Shown here: positions 1 through 11,863 of the stretch, piece by piece
How the letters are laid out: every line of letters starts with the position of its first letter
How positions within the stretch are numbered: position 1 is the stretch's first letter
DNA from: Chrysopilus asiliformis
Taxonomy: Eukaryota; Arthropoda; Insecta; Diptera; Rhagionidae
Length of the DNA stretch: 64,000 nucleotides
Direction of reading: 5' to 3'
NCBI GenBank assembly: GCA_964034945.1
Contig: OZ035962.1
Span: 18,896,530 to 18,960,529 of the forward strand
Position numbers and translations under genes: made by a program
Notes under the pieces: model-generated
What the model was told of the DNA's origin: nothing
What the model saw: the letters and a program-made list of their open reading frames with translations, nothing else
Database searches by the model: none

Positions 1-199
1 TTGGAAAGGTGATTTGGACACGAGTTCTTTCTATGTTCCCCATCGAATTCTCCATTGTTCTTTGAGAGTTCTCAAGTGCGTAATAAGTGAAATTGCTGCA
101 CTGATATTTCACGCGTTCGTTTTACAATAATTGTGTGGAAAACCATAAAAAAAATAGAAAATAGCGAAAAAAACGAACAAAAATAAAGTCAACGAAGTG

Positions 200-310
200 T
201 ACAGCCCCGTTAATCCGGACTAGATGGAATACAGTACAGCCCCGTTAATCCGGACTAGATGGAACCGGACCCTGACTGGATCATAGAAAGTCCGGATTAA
301 ACGGAATTTG
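200..310. mobile_element. pogo-like MITE remnant with duplicated end
   Basis: TACAGCCCCGTTAATCCGG occurs twice in tandem (200 and 235), about 35 bp apart. It faces an inverted copy, AGTCCGGATTAAACGG, at 289-304. The motif style (CAG, then CCG and AAT/CCGG) resembles short pogo-type elements seen twice more in this window (24319 and 52594). No clean TA duplication is left. Confidence 0.45.
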
Positions 311-347
311 TCTTAAAATTGCATATTTTAGATGAGCAATTAGTATT

Positions 348-673
348 AGGGCTTTTGAAACCCATCATTTTATGGAATCGGGTACCCGGGTACCCAGGAA
401 CCGAGACCCGAATACCCAGCTCCGAGTCCAAGAACCGAGAACTGGGTGCCGTGTAATGTGTTGTTCTGGTTAACGAAAAACGTGTTTGTATACAGACAAA
501 AATGAGTGAAATTTGGATAATTTTTTTTCACGAAAATTTCAAAAAAAAACTCCTATTTATAATTTTTGAAAAACTGAACTCGGTTCTTCGACTATGAACC
601 GGGTACCCGTTTTTCCCGGAACCAGTTCCCGAAAGTTTTCGGAATCGGGTACCCGACTTTTATCAACAGCCCT
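348..673. mobile_element. Degenerate hAT-like MITE
   Basis: The left end AGGGCTTTTGAAA and right end TTATCAACAGCCCT are inverted matches, and the style AGGGCTgTTGATA is typical of hAT termini. The interior is dominated by repeats of the palindrome CGGGTACCCG with GAACCG spacers. I could not find an 8-bp target duplication, so the boundaries are tentative. Confidence 0.4.
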
Positions 674-928
674 ATACAATATATATAGACCTAAGGTTTT
701 AACCTACGAACTTGTGTAGGATTATCAAAACAAAACATTTTTGACACTTTTAGACATGATGCAATTTATTTTATTTTGTTTATATCAATAATACTGTAGA
801 ACAGTGTAATTAATAATTAATAGTACTGTTAATAATAACTGTTTATTTTATTTAATATAAACTAAATGAAATAAATTGCAACATTGATGTTCTGTTAATG
901 GATTCTGATAGATAATTTTAAGCTAAAA

Positions 929-1332
929 AACATGACAAAAGCTATAATTGCCAATCTGGCAATTATTGAAAACCCGTATGGTGATTTAAGTGAACGGCGA
1001 ACAGTTTTATCAAAATTCCACTTTGAAGTCAAACTATATCCGCAAAAAACGTTTTCGTTCGTATGAAGGGTATCCTCCCTAATGGTCCATTTTTGCCCAT
1101 TAACGAACTTAGCCTTGCATTTTACGAAAAACGAATCTGCGTACAATTTCAAGTCTCTAGCTCAATTCGTGCGCCCGCAATCCGCGCCACAGACGGACGG
1201 ACAGGCAAAAATCAATTTTTTTATCATTCTAAACACTGGTGTAATTCATTTTTGTGTGTGATGACGGGATCTTGGCGTTACAAACGGTAAGGCAAAGTTA
1301 TTATACCCTTTGGTTTCACCATACGGGTATAA
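929..1332 (+). mobile_element. Dispersed repeat family 1, copy a (internally deleted)
   Basis: Starts with AAAGCTATAATTGCCAATC and ACCCGTATGGTGA, and ends with TTCACCATACGGGTATAA, an inverted match. Compared with the copy at 6127 it lacks about 140 bp of the interior. It includes the family hallmark AATTTCAAGTCTCTAGCTCAA followed by a short GACG tract. No coding capacity; transposition class unknown. Confidence 0.7.
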
Positions 1333-1856
1333 CCATTGCCGAACAATGTACGTCATCAATTTTTTAGTAATGGATACTTAAAGGATTTATTATTCAAAAA
1401 TTCACAGAAATTTATGTTGTTATTGTAGATGGGTTGGTTTTAACTTATTTTAAAGGTAATGAACTCTACTATCGTAATTTTTCACAAAAAAAAATCCCCA
1501 AAGGATAATGAAAATGAGCTTTTTTCGGCTTAATTGCCTTATAACTCCTAAATATCTCAACTTACGCGAAAATATTTTTTTATAAAAGAAATTGCAACAC
1601 ATTTAGTTTACTATAAAATATGTCCTTACATTTTTATTCTCGTAACATTCACTAAAAAGAAGATATTGGCAAAAAACGCCGTTTTGCGGAATGCCGCCCC
1701 AGAACAGCATTTTGTAAACATACTAATATACAACAAAAAAATGAGTGGCTGTCTGTTTAGCCCTCTTTTACGTAAGAAAAGGGTGGGGGCCAATTACATA
1801 TTTGTCCCAGGCGCCGCTTTGTCTTTGCACGGTCACCCTTCTCACGATGACCCTTA
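1333..1856. other. Unassigned intergenic DNA
   Basis: AT-rich single-copy-looking sequence. A small open frame around 1666-1863 has no recognisable product. Nothing else seen. Confidence 0.5.
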
Positions 1857-2296
1857 CCCTTAGAGCACAATGAACGCAACCAAGCCACAACCATCACGCA
1901 TCCAAATGTGACTTACGAGTTTATTTCACAGCAATGGTTTTGAGTGAGCACAGTGAACACATTGAACGCAACCATCGACGCAAAAGTTGCCAAACTTTAA
2001 ACTTTAACGCAACAAGTCTGCGTTGACAGTTCATAAAGTGAGGTTGGGGAAATGTCGTTCGAGGAAAAATTGACAGCCTTAGTGCAATAACATACAAATA
2101 ACAAAGATACAGACCAACAAAGCAAATTATCGCTTCAAAATTATCCATTTTTTATATATTTTTCTACTTTAGTTCACTTTTAATTTTTCTGTGTTTGTTT
2201 CACAACGCAACAGACGACGCTTCTATTGTGCTCAACCGCACATGAACTGCGTTGCCTGACAGTTGCGGCTTGGTTGGATTCATTGTGCTCCAAGGG
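1857..2296. mobile_element. PIF/Harbinger-like MITE, TTA duplication
   Basis: TTA at 1854-1856 and 2297-2299 flank inverted ends, CCCTTAGAGCACAATGAACG on the left and ATTCATTGTGCTCCAAGGG on the right. The match continues through GCAACCAAGCC. Length 440 bp with no transposase. The class call rests on the 3-bp TWA duplication plus terminal inverted repeats. Confidence 0.7.
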
Positions 2297-3838
2297 TTAC
2301 TTAGTTGGGCTAATAATATTTTTAAAAAATAAGTTTTTTACAGAAATTGCGGACTAGAATTTTTAGAACTTTGTTTTCAGTAAAACTGAAATTTTTTTGT
2401 CCACTTTGTCCGCCAATAAAAACATCTTTCTCCTACTTTGTAATGGGAAAAAATAAACAGATAATCTGTTGAAATAACTTTAACACAGACGACCCTAAAT
2501 TAATGAAAAATACAATCACCTCAGCCCAGGGGAAACAGTTAAAACTTGTGAAATTGGATTAACAAACTACATAAATCACTTAATTTGGTCCCCGGAAGTA
2601 CTTGTAAATAATAAACCGTCATTTAATTCCAAATTCCTGTGAATAACCGACAATGTTACTACTAGTCAAGCAAAAAGAAAACAAAACTCAGTTGGAGTTT
2701 TTGAATATTTAAACACTGAAAATCCGTTACCTGGCTCTAGGGACTAGATTTCATTTTCCCCAATATCTATGGTATGTAATAGCAACAACACAGCAGGTAT
2801 CATACACCTTTTTTATCGATTTAATTTTTGCTCTGCTGCTACATACCGACCCCAGGTATCATAGCAGGGCATGACGTTATCCTTGTACAAATTGCGGGTA
2901 CCTTGAATCAGTTCACTGAATGGTTTGAAAACAGGTCTAGGACAAGTCACCAATGGCGATGATTTCAGAAGCAAAGGTCGTTTCATGACGTCCTGAATTG
3001 TTCAAAAGGTGTAGTTTGAAAGGGTTATGAAGAAACACGCATGAATGATCGTTGGCAGGGAAGGTGGTGTACACACGATGCAATCATGGTTCCAGCATAC
3101 CCCTGAGGATGATGGGTGGTTAAACGTACAGATGGTTGAGAAGGGTGGCTCCAAATGCTCCATCGGATTTCGTCTCCCATGGACAATCCAATGTGGAATT
3201 TGCGTGCGGATGAATATTTATTCAAGTAATGTCTGCTATAAGCGCCTGCCTGTGTTTCATGGAAAGTGCACGTTAGATATATTTTTCTACCCATAAAGTA
3301 ATTAACTTTGCTTCATCCGAAAAGTATTTTCTTAGAAATCGCATGATGAGCAAAACTTTGGATTTCCTTGGATTCTTACACTAATAGGACTTGAAATGGT
3401 TTAACTTTTATTGAAAGACGACACTAAATGTTATCGTATCAGCTTTTATGTAAGTGTTTTAAGGTAATTTATTTTTTTTAAACTGAAATCAGGGGTTTTT
3501 TTTTAGTATTTTAACCTATGGCAAGTGATAATTTTATGAATTTTCGCTTAATCGTTACCGATAACTGCTTAATCGTTACCGCTAGCGCTTTTGAGCCTTC
3601 GGATGTAATATATATAACTAAATTTGAAGCTAACGGACACCAAATTGGTGAAAAACAACTGAAAAACGTTTTTCCGTGCAATTTTCTAAAACTTTTCTCT
3701 CCGCTGGAAAATTTTTTGGGAAACATTTTTTTACAATATTTTTTGTAAACGAGGCCTATATGGGTAGTAATTTTCTAGTTATATTATGAGTAATAATTTT
3801 GTAGTTGAAACTTTATCCAATTTTTACCAAAATAAAGA
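2297..3838. other. Unassigned intergenic DNA
   Basis: Mixed-composition sequence with overlapping short ORFs on both strands around 3025-3296 and 3511-3748. Neither resembles a known protein. No repeat family recognised. Confidence 0.5.
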
Positions 3839-4378
3839 GTCTTTCAACAAGGACATAACAATTTTGTATTTTAATAAAAACGCACCCTAAATCTTTTTGT
3901 ATGATCTGGCAATGCTAAAACGTCACTCAAGGCTTACATTTTTATCATGGTCAAGTTCACGAACGAGCAACGTTTGGAAATTATTAAAACTTACTACCGA
4001 AATTCTGAGTCGGTGGTCGCAATTGTGTAATCTCGAGAAATGGTCCGGTCGAATGGCCACCTCGCTCATGCGATTTAACGCCGTTGGATTTCTTTTTATG
4101 GGGTTATGTTAAGTCGTTGGTTTATGCCAACAAGCCAACAACGTTAGAGGAGCTCAGGAACCATATCGAACGCGAAATTGCCAACGTTCCGGCCGATATG
4201 TGTGGAAGAGTGGTGGAAAATTGGCTCCAAAGAATCAATCACCAAACGTGCTCGCGGTGGCCATATGAACTACATCGAATTTCATACTTAAATGTAACAT
4301 GTCCACTACACCTGAAATAAATTTCAGCCCGATATCTCAATTATTCTGTGTTTTATTTAAATGTCCTTGTTGAAAGAC
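3839..4378 (+). mobile_element. Internally deleted Tc1/mariner-type transposon
   Basis: A perfect 18-bp terminal inverted repeat, GTCTTTCAACAAGGACAT, lies at 3839-3856 and 4361-4378. Between them are the N- and C-terminal ends of one transposase frame, joined by a deletion. No obvious TA duplication at the present borders. Confidence 0.85.
3947..4291 (+). pseudogene. Transposase remnant (Tc1/mariner superfamily), middle deleted
   Basis: The ATG at 3947 begins MVKFTNEQRLEIIKTYYRN, a helix-turn-helix-type start. The frame breaks after SVVA. From about 4052 a second block reads EWPPRSCDLTPLDFFLWGYV and continues through KPTTLEELRNHIEREI and RVVENWLQR to RGGHMNYIEFHT and a TAA at 4289. The second block is the characteristic end of insect mariner/Tc-like transposases, including the final catalytic Asp within the CDLTPLDFFLWG region. 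Most of the catalytic core, including the first two acidic residues, is gone. A one-base shift within the last block hides it from simple ORF calling. It cannot encode active enzyme. Confidence 0.85.
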
Positions 4379-5713
4379 CCGATATAAGGCGCCCATAGTC
4401 TTAATCGTATTTTATCTTAATTATAATTTTGTGCCTATTTTTGGCAAGTATCACGGTTCAGAAACGTTAATCTCAAGACTTTTAGAAACTTTTTTACGAA
4501 TTTTAAGAGCTATTCTAGCTAGTAAAGTGTGTAACTGGGTTTAGTCCTACAAAATCCCATCAGTTCTGTATCTTCTTGCCGGTTTTGTTCTCCTTTAATA
4601 AGACCTTTTCAACAAAAGAATGATTACTTAAAAGGCATTTCACTTTGCCAAGAAATCGTCTCCCCTTAGAGTTTTACCCATTTAGCCTCTATAAGGAAAT
4701 TCCAAAAAAAATTGTTTTTCCATTTGAGGTTCTTTGAAGCTGTTTTTAGATTTGCGGTTTTTCACAAATTAATTCTATTTTTGTGGTCAAAGTTTTTTGA
4801 TTTTGTCATTGAATATTGTGGTGACATCAAACGACGATGTTTCGGGACAACCATCAATAATAGTCCTGAATTGTTTCCAACTGTAAATTTTTTATGGAAA
4901 GTTATTTGATTTTCCATAAATGATATGCCCGACTAGAATTTTTGGTGTATAGCTCGTATTTGTAATTAAACAATATACAATTTTGGCAGTATGTACATGA
5001 CATACAAAAAAATATGTTGCGTGGGCATCTATAAAATACGCCATTAGCCTTTAATTTAATGTAATGCAATGCAAATTTTATGCAAATTTAATGCAAATGT
5101 AATGCAAATTTAAAGCAAATTTAAAGCAAATTTTATGCAAATTTAATGCAAATGTAATGCTAATTAATGTACTTTCGTATGAATATAAACAACAAAAAAA
5201 TTACAAAACAACAAAAAATATTGTGACGGATAACCAAAGCCCACATTGAAAGTCTAATTGTAATTATGGTTGGATTTGGATGAAATTCATTAGTACTCTT
5301 ATAACCAAAATCTAATCAAATCATCTTTCGTTTTTGACCAGGAAACAATTTTTGGAAGTATGTTGTTGGTATATGGTAAGATTTGTCAAACTTGATGTTT
5401 TTGAAGGTTGACTGTGGCTTGGGATCAATTGAAGGTTAGATTTGCACACGTCAGAACTTTCGCATACAGCACATTTGTTTTAATAAAAATTTTGCCTGCG
5501 GCCCATTTTTTTATTGTGATTTCCCAAAAGATTTTGAAAAATAATTGATGGAAGAAAGTTTGGTTACCTATGACATAGACTAAACAATAGAATCTTGAAT
5601 AAACGAATAAAAAATTTTTTTCCTGAGTCCCGCATTCTAATTTCACAAATCTGGTCACTTTACTAGTACATACTTTTTTTTATAGTTTCAGCCAGAGCTT
5701 GGGGGCAGACCCT
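4379..5713. other. Intergenic DNA, mostly unassigned
   Basis: Contains the ATGCAAAT-rich array at 5060-5165, described separately. The last 40 bp before 5714 belong to a repeat also seen near 52430. Otherwise AT-rich with no recognisable gene; the short ORFs at 4712-4909 and 5425-5658 look like chance. Confidence 0.5.
5060..5165. repeat. Degenerate tandem array of the octamer ATGCAAAT
   Basis: About ten units of 10-12 bp. Six contain the exact octamer ATGCAAAT; others read AAAGCAAAT or ATGCTAAT. The octamer is the classical POU-domain binding site, but here it may simply be a simple-sequence expansion. Confidence 0.75.
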
Positions 5714-5717
5714 TTAA

Positions 5718-5868
5718 CACATTGACTGCCATGGCTATCATGTTTGATAGCTAGTGGAAAATGTCAATAAGTTTCATCAGGGCTATTATTTTCCATAGCC
5801 AGGTCTACATTCTACATTTAATAGAATTTTCATTAAATATTTGCAAAATTGATTCGGCACTCAACGTG
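5718..5868. mobile_element. piggyBac-like MITE at TTAA
   Basis: TTAA at 5714-5717 and 5869-5872 flanks inverted ends CACATTGACTGCC and GGCACTCAACGTG. The style is that of piggyBac termini (TTAAC-C-TTGACTGCC). The same host repeat near 52440 reads through GCTTTAATGCCGAAGCACAGC without the insertion, so it gives the empty site. Confidence 0.75.
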
Positions 5869-6126
5869 TTAATGCCGAAGCACAGCTCAGGGTGGTCGGA
5901 AGAACAAAAGGAGATCTCGGTTTATGTTCTTTAAAGAAAAACTATAAATTCAGACAAAATCAATATTTTATGGAAATTATGAAAAGGTGGTAATTCATGG
6001 CCGGTGGTAGTAAGAGAGCCAATAATCTGGAGAGTGTATGATCGGACATGTAAAATTGGCCGCCAAACTTAAAAACGAGTACAAATAACTTTGGTCAAAA
6101 TAACTGAAATCGGTTAGTATAAGTAA

Positions 6127-6695
6127 ACATAACAAAAGCTATGATTGCCTATCTGGCAATTACTGAAAATCCGAATGGTGATATGGCACTGTTCGAAGTT
6201 TAGGTGAACGGCGAACAGTTGTATCAAAATTCCACTTTGAAGTCAAACTTTTCAATAAGATTTTTTACAATTTATTCCATTCGGATTTTGATGTATAAGA
6301 ATTTTATGTAGAATCATATCCTAAATAACTTTTGTTCTTGCGCTTTTTCGATAAGATGCACCGTTTTTGAGATATTCACAAAAAAAACGTTTTCGTTCGT
6401 ATGGGGGGTACCCCCCCTAATTGACCATTTTTGCCCATTAACGAACTTAGCATTTTACGAAAAACCAAAAACCAATCTGCGCAAAATTTCAAGTCTCTAG
6501 CTCAATCCGTGGGCCCGCAATCCACTCCACAGACGGAAGGACAGACGGACGGAAGGACGGACAGGCAAAAATCAATTTTTTTCATCATTCTAAACACGCT
6601 GGTGTAATTCATTTTTGTGTGTGAAGACGGGATCTTGGCGTTACAAACGGTTAGGCAAATTTAATATACCCTTTGGTTTCACCATACGGGTATAA
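6127..6695 (+). mobile_element. Dispersed repeat family 1, copy b (near full length)
   Basis: Best complete plus-strand copy. It starts AACATAACAAAAGCTATGATTG with ACCGTATGG-type end sequence (here CCGAATGGTGATATGGCA). It carries the central block CGTTTTCGTTCGTATGGGGG, the hallmark TTTCAAGTCTCTAGCTCAA, and a short GACG tract at 6532-6565. It ends TTTCACCATACGGGTATAA. About 570 bp, no ORF. Confidence 0.75.
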
Positions 6696-6854
6696 AAACG
6701 CAGGTCTCAGGTATCCAAAAATTGGAAGTTTGGTTCAATTGATTTTATTTTTGTGTTGTTCTGTATTTTGATTTCAAAAATATGGTCACCGTACATACAT
6801 ATATGGGATGTTTTATGAATGTCACTTGGCAATGGAAAATTTTGCAAATAGTAA

Positions 6855-7062
6855 ACGGAGAGAAAAAGTTCCTATAAAAATGGTAGTGTACGAGACAGTT
6901 AGATTTTTCCAAAACAGAGGAACTCATGCCAAAAAAAAGGAAGTTCTCCCAAAATTTTATGATGAATTCCCTATTTTTAGGGAATCGTTACAAAAAAGTC
7001 CACTGTCTCATATATTAAACTTTTTTTGTAGTAATCTGTCCTATTCTTTTTCTCCGTGTAAA
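6855..7062. mobile_element. MITE of the ACAC-GAGAAAA terminal class (family 8)
   Basis: The left end CGGAGAGAAAAAGTTCC and right end CTTTTTCTCCGTGT are inverted matches. The interior, with GAATTCCCTATTTTTAGGGAAT and CCACTGTCTC, recurs at 24651-24857. No protein. Confidence 0.5.
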
Positions 7063-7299
7063 ATAAAGCAGAAACCGACATTTATGTGAAACCATTCAAA
7101 ATGTTCTACGAATAGCTAAGAAATATTTTTAAGTTAAAATTCCAGACTTTTTAAACGTCCAAGTCATTTAGCTATAGTGTATAGCGGCACTAATATTGTA
7201 TTCTTAAGTATAAGCTTAGATTAAATTTTGTCTAAATGTTGATCTGTTGTGGAAAATCCACCAAGGGCCATTATTAAAATGAAACTTTCCCCATTGTTA

Positions 7300-7683
7300 T
7301 GCTACATTTACACGAATGACAAATTTGTCATTTTTTTCTTGTCATTATGTTAATTCCCGTGTAAATGGCATAATTTTTGTAATTTTTTCTGTCAGAAAAT
7401 GTCAATCTCTCATAAAAGAATGAACTTGTCCATTCTTTTATGCCAGATTGTCATTCGTGCAAACGCAATATTAGTTATGACAACTTTAGTATTCAACTTT
7501 TGTCATAACTAATATTGCGTTTGCACGAATGACAATCTGGCATAAAAGAATGGACAAGTTCATTCTTTTATGAGAGATTGACATTTTCTGACAGAAAAAA
7601 TTACAAAAATTATGCCATTTACACGGGAATTAACATAATGACAAGAAAAAAATGACAAATTTGTCATTCGTGTAAATGTAGCA
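7300..7683. mobile_element. Large near-perfect palindromic MITE, PIF/Harbinger-like, TTA duplication
   Basis: TTA at 7297-7299 and 7684-7686 bracket arms of about 180 bp that are inverted copies of each other with almost no mismatch. They start TGCTACATTTACACGAATGA, and the short centre is around 7482-7500. The near identity of the arms implies a recent origin or ongoing homogenisation. No coding sequence. Confidence 0.85.
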
Positions 7684-8390
7684 TTAGATTGTCATTTCAA
7701 TTTCTTAACTTAGCGCAACCAAATTGCAGGAGTAATATTTTTCTCATTTCTTTCCATTATTTCCGACACCAATTTCCGTCTTAGTTCACATCCTTATGTG
7801 CGTATTTTGTAAAGCTTTTATATTTGTCTTAAAATGACTATGAAGAACAATTCATAGATCCTCTTCTTACCTCATTTGTGTTTCCTCCAGGGACCTTTCA
7901 TGTTCTTTTCATTTAAGGCACTGCAATAGAAAGTAAAGTACAGGAAAAACACATTTTCGTTTTACAAGTGCCTGTTATTGTTATATTTTCTCGTTGTTTG
8001 AATCAATTGAAAAAATTAAGCGAACACAAATACGCAATTGAAGATCTGTAAATCGTTTTATTGGCCTTTTTTCTGTCAAAAATCAAGCGAAATTATTATA
8101 TTGTTTTCTATATAACACGATTTACCAAATTATATTAGAGTACTCAAAATAAGTATAACATCTTAATGTTTGTGGATGTCACAACGGGTGTCACGGCCAC
8201 CGGTCTTCAGGGTTCTGGAGGCTCTGCTTTGAAAAGGTTGGATGTCAGAAGTGCAAACAGAATTTAAAAAAAAAATTACAGCTTCAATCTTGCTTCGATT
8301 ACTACAGCTAGGAAAATATTTTCTATTTTTTAAGAGCACAAAACAACCGGAAAATACTTAACAACTTTTGAGAAAAATCTTATCTTTACA
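7684..8390. other. Unassigned intergenic DNA
   Basis: AT-rich, no recognised gene or repeat. Confidence 0.5.
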
Positions 8391-9994
8391 GGACTTTGCG
8401 TTTCGAATTAATCCAGCACCAGATTTGCGATTAGCGACCCCGAAAACCCCCTGATTCAATTTTTCTCGGGAAAAACGGAAAAGGATATTTAGATTTTCCT
8501 TGTAGGACCTTCTCATTCAAGTTTTGAAATTTCTAACACCGGATTCGTGATCAACGACCCCGAAAACCCCCTAATGCTAATTTTTCCGGGAAAAATGGAA
8601 AAAAAGATATTTGTGTTAACCTTTCAGGGCCTTCCGTATAGAATTTTGAAATTCTAACACCGAATTTGTGATCAGCGGCCCCAAAAATCCCCGAGTGACA
8701 CTTTTCAGGCTCCTAATGAGGAGAATTAATGGGGACAATCCAGGTTTTAAAACACCCAAACCCTCTTTATCATGTGTTTGCCCCCTTAGCGATAAAATTT
8801 CAGAAAACCCCGTCTTAGTGAGTGCCTACGTTTCAAGTTTCTAGCTTCAGGGGTTTGGGCAGGGCGTTGATAAATCTGTCAGTCAATTAGTCAGACAATC
8901 AGTCAGTCAATCAGTCAGTCAATCAGTCAGTCAATCAGTCAGTCAATCAGTCAGTCAATCAGTCAGTCAATCAGTCAGTCAATCAGTCAGTCAATCAGTC
9001 AGTCAATCAGTCAGTCAATCAGTCAGTCAATCAGTCAGTCAATTAGTCAGTCAATCAGTCAGTCAATCAGTCAGTCAATCAGTCAGTCAATCAGTCAGTC
9101 AATCAGTCAGTCAATCAGTCAGTCAATCAGTCAGTCAATCAGTAAGTCAATCAGTCACTCAATCGGTCAGTCAATCAGTCAGTCAATCAGTCAGTCAATC
9201 AGTCAGTCAAATAGTCAGTCAATCAGTCAGGCAATCAGTCAGTCAATCAGTCAGTCAATCAATCAGTCAATCAGTCAGTCAATCAGTCAGTCAATCAGTC
9301 AGTCAATCAGTCAGTCAATCAGTCAGTCAATCAGTCAGTCAAATAGTCAGTCAATCAGTCAGGCAATCAGTCAGTCAATCAGTCAGTCAATCAATCAGTC
9401 AATCAGTCAGTCAATCAGTCAGTCAATCAGTCAGTCAATCAGTCAGTCAATCAGTAAGTCAATCAGTCAGTCAATCAGTCAGTCAATCAGTCAGTCAATC
9501 AGTCAGTCAATCAGTCAGTCAAATAGTCAGTCAATCAGTCAGGCAATCAGTCAGTCAATCAGTCAGTCAATCAATCAGTCAATCAGTCAGTCAATCAGTC
9601 AGTCAATCAGTCAGTCAATCAGTCAGTCAATCAGTAAGTCAATCAGTCACTCAATCGGTCAGTCAATCAGTCAGTCAATCAATCAGTCAATCAGTCAGTC
9701 AATCAGTCAGTCAATCAGTCAGTCAATCAGTCAGTCAATCAGTAAGTCAATCAGTCACTCAATCGGTCAGTCAATCAGTCAGTCAATCAGTCAGTCAAAT
9801 AGTCAGTCAATCAGTCAGGCAATCAGTCAGTCAATCAGTCAGTCAATCAATCAGTCAATCAGTCAGTCAATCAGTCAGTCAATCAGTCAGTCAATCAGTC
9901 AGTCAATCAGTAAGTCAATCAGTCACTCAATCGGTCAGTCAATCAGTCAGTCAATCAGTCAGTCAGTCAATCAGTCAGGTTACATATATATAGA
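8391..9994 (-). mobile_element. Helitron-like dispersed repeat family 3 with giant CAGT satellite
   Basis: 8391-8700 holds about 2.5 units of a ~125-bp repeat (motif AGCGACCCCGAAAACCCCC with a spacing FTCCGGGAAAAA-type block on the DNA level). Next comes TTTCAAGTTTCTAGCTTCAGG and GGGTTTGGGCAGGGCG, then the satellite. Read on the minus strand, the outer end is TCTATATATATG preceded by A, the kind of 5' start expected for a Helitron (TC, inserted after A). The 3' end is not defined. Confidence 0.55.
8877..9982. repeat. 1.1-kb CAGTCAGTCAAT satellite with higher-order structure
   Basis: Basic unit AGTCAGTCAATC (12 bp), nearly uninterrupted. Variant blocks recur as groups: CAAATAGTCAGTCAATCAG followed by CAGGCAATC near 9208, 9340, 9520 and 9797, and AGTAAGTCAATCAGTCACTC with CGGTC near 9142, 9632, 9742 and 9910. 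This indicates duplication of multi-unit segments by unequal exchange or slippage. Confidence 0.9.
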
Positions 9995-9998
9995 TTGT

Positions 9999-11863
9999 AC
10001 CATCGATATCTTTCGCCATCATTTTCACACTTCACTTTAAATTTACATTGAATTTAACAACTAATTTAAGATGTCGATTTTTTGTGAATTGTAAAATAGA
10101 TTCTAAGACGTAAATTTAATGTTACAAAGAGAGTTAAATTTTCTGGCAAAAACATTAGTTTGATTTTTTTTTGTTGCAAGATCTTGTTTATAAACACTGT
10201 TTATGGGCAGATACATATTTTGCCTTCAGAATATCTTTCAAAAATTTATACTGTGCCCAATAAACTGAAAATAATTCCTTTTCCGCAAAAATTCCTCACC
10301 ATTGGTCCTGGTAAGTGCAAATGTTGAAAACAAAATTAGTTTAGGCGTTTATGGCACGTGCAAGCGTACAGCAGGATATAGCTATACAAACGTATTATAT
10401 ATACATATGTATAGTACATAATCGCAGATGTACGACCATAAAGTTAGTATTAGTATATAGCAATATATTTCCTTTTTTTATTTTTAAGATCTTAACAAGT
10501 CGATCTCACAAGTACCTGGCATTTAAAGCTTTCAAATCCTATTCCTTCCACTTGAACGAGCCTATCAGAATGACACACATTTATAGGAACAAAAAATCCT
10601 CCCGGTGTATTGAATGCCGCCTCCATTCCCGACATGCCGTCATCTTAATCGTTTTCCCCCCTATATAAAAACTTGGGATTAAATGACAGGCGAGGCTAAA
10701 CAGGAAGAAAAAACTTTGCGCCTTGGACGGAATCGCTGGACCAAAAAATTCGAATACTCCTGAAAGCAATTGTGACAAGGAGTGACACTTTGAAGAAAAA
10801 GGAATATCACAGACAGCAAAGGCGATGACAGCATCAGCGGCTCCTCAACTCAGCTCGGTGTACGAATCATCCATCGGGATAGAGCTGTCGGGACAAGAGT
10901 CGGATAGCATAGATATTTATATTCACAGGACTAGTATATAACGTTACACATGAACTCGATGTCGTTTTTTTTAAGTCTAGCACGAAGTAACAATAGAAAA
11001 AAGACGAAAAACAGGATAGCAAAAATTAATCTAATAGAAAAAGGTCACACTTCAGGATTAATGGTAAGAAAAAAGCTGTGATTTCACCATTTTTTCTACG
11101 CATTTTTACAGCTTTGGGATATTGTTGGAAAAGGGATGCTTGTTTTATATTCAGGAAAGGATCTTATGGTTAGTTGATAAGGAACCCAAAGAGAAGAGTA
11201 ACTGTGGAATAATAAAAATCAAGTTCAAGAGATTTCTGCTTATCTTTAAATGCTACGTCGAGGTTCGTTTAAAAAAATCAACAGTTGCTTTGAGAGCTCT
11301 CCACCACCATTTGGTAAGAGTACAAACTTTTTAAGTTTTTTTTAATACAATGTCATTGGAAAAATATTGCAATTTTACCGATTTCTCATTGGATTTGAAA
11401 TTTTATTATAACAATTTAATTGATTTAACTTAAGTAAACATCAGGATATTCATAAAATTCTTTCACTTGGAATTTTTACATTATTGCAGATGGTCTCATA
11501 TCACATCATAAAAATGTCCTCACCGAAACTAGTTTCAAAAACCTAGCGGCAAAAAAAGAAGCTATTCCTATTCTAGCTGGTAATTACATTGGATTTGCGA
11601 TTTTAAAAGTTATTGCTACAACATACGGGTTACACATAGCCGCAAAACAAATTTAACCACACAATAAACTCGCTTATAGATCTCTTAATCGGATCATTAA
11701 AAAAATACAGCTAATATTGGCTAATAGTGCCACAAGAACGAATCGACTATTTCTCGTTCTTGGTTTTCTCAATTGAAATTTCTATGTTAGTTATTCCTAT
11801 CTGTCCAAAAACACGACAACATTTAAAGGAATAAAGCCAGAAACTTGAAAATATGGACAGCAC
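9999..11863. other. Unassigned intergenic DNA
   Basis: No repeat recognised. A less AT-rich pocket at 10600-10940 has short frames, one beginning MTGEAKQEEKTLRLGRNRW at 10684 shortly after a TATATAAAA at 10662. None can be assigned to a protein. The rest is AT-rich. Confidence 0.45.

Noticed and set aside
8877..9982. CRISPR-like array
   Set aside because: No repeat-spacer alternation; a pure 12-bp satellite in insect DNA.
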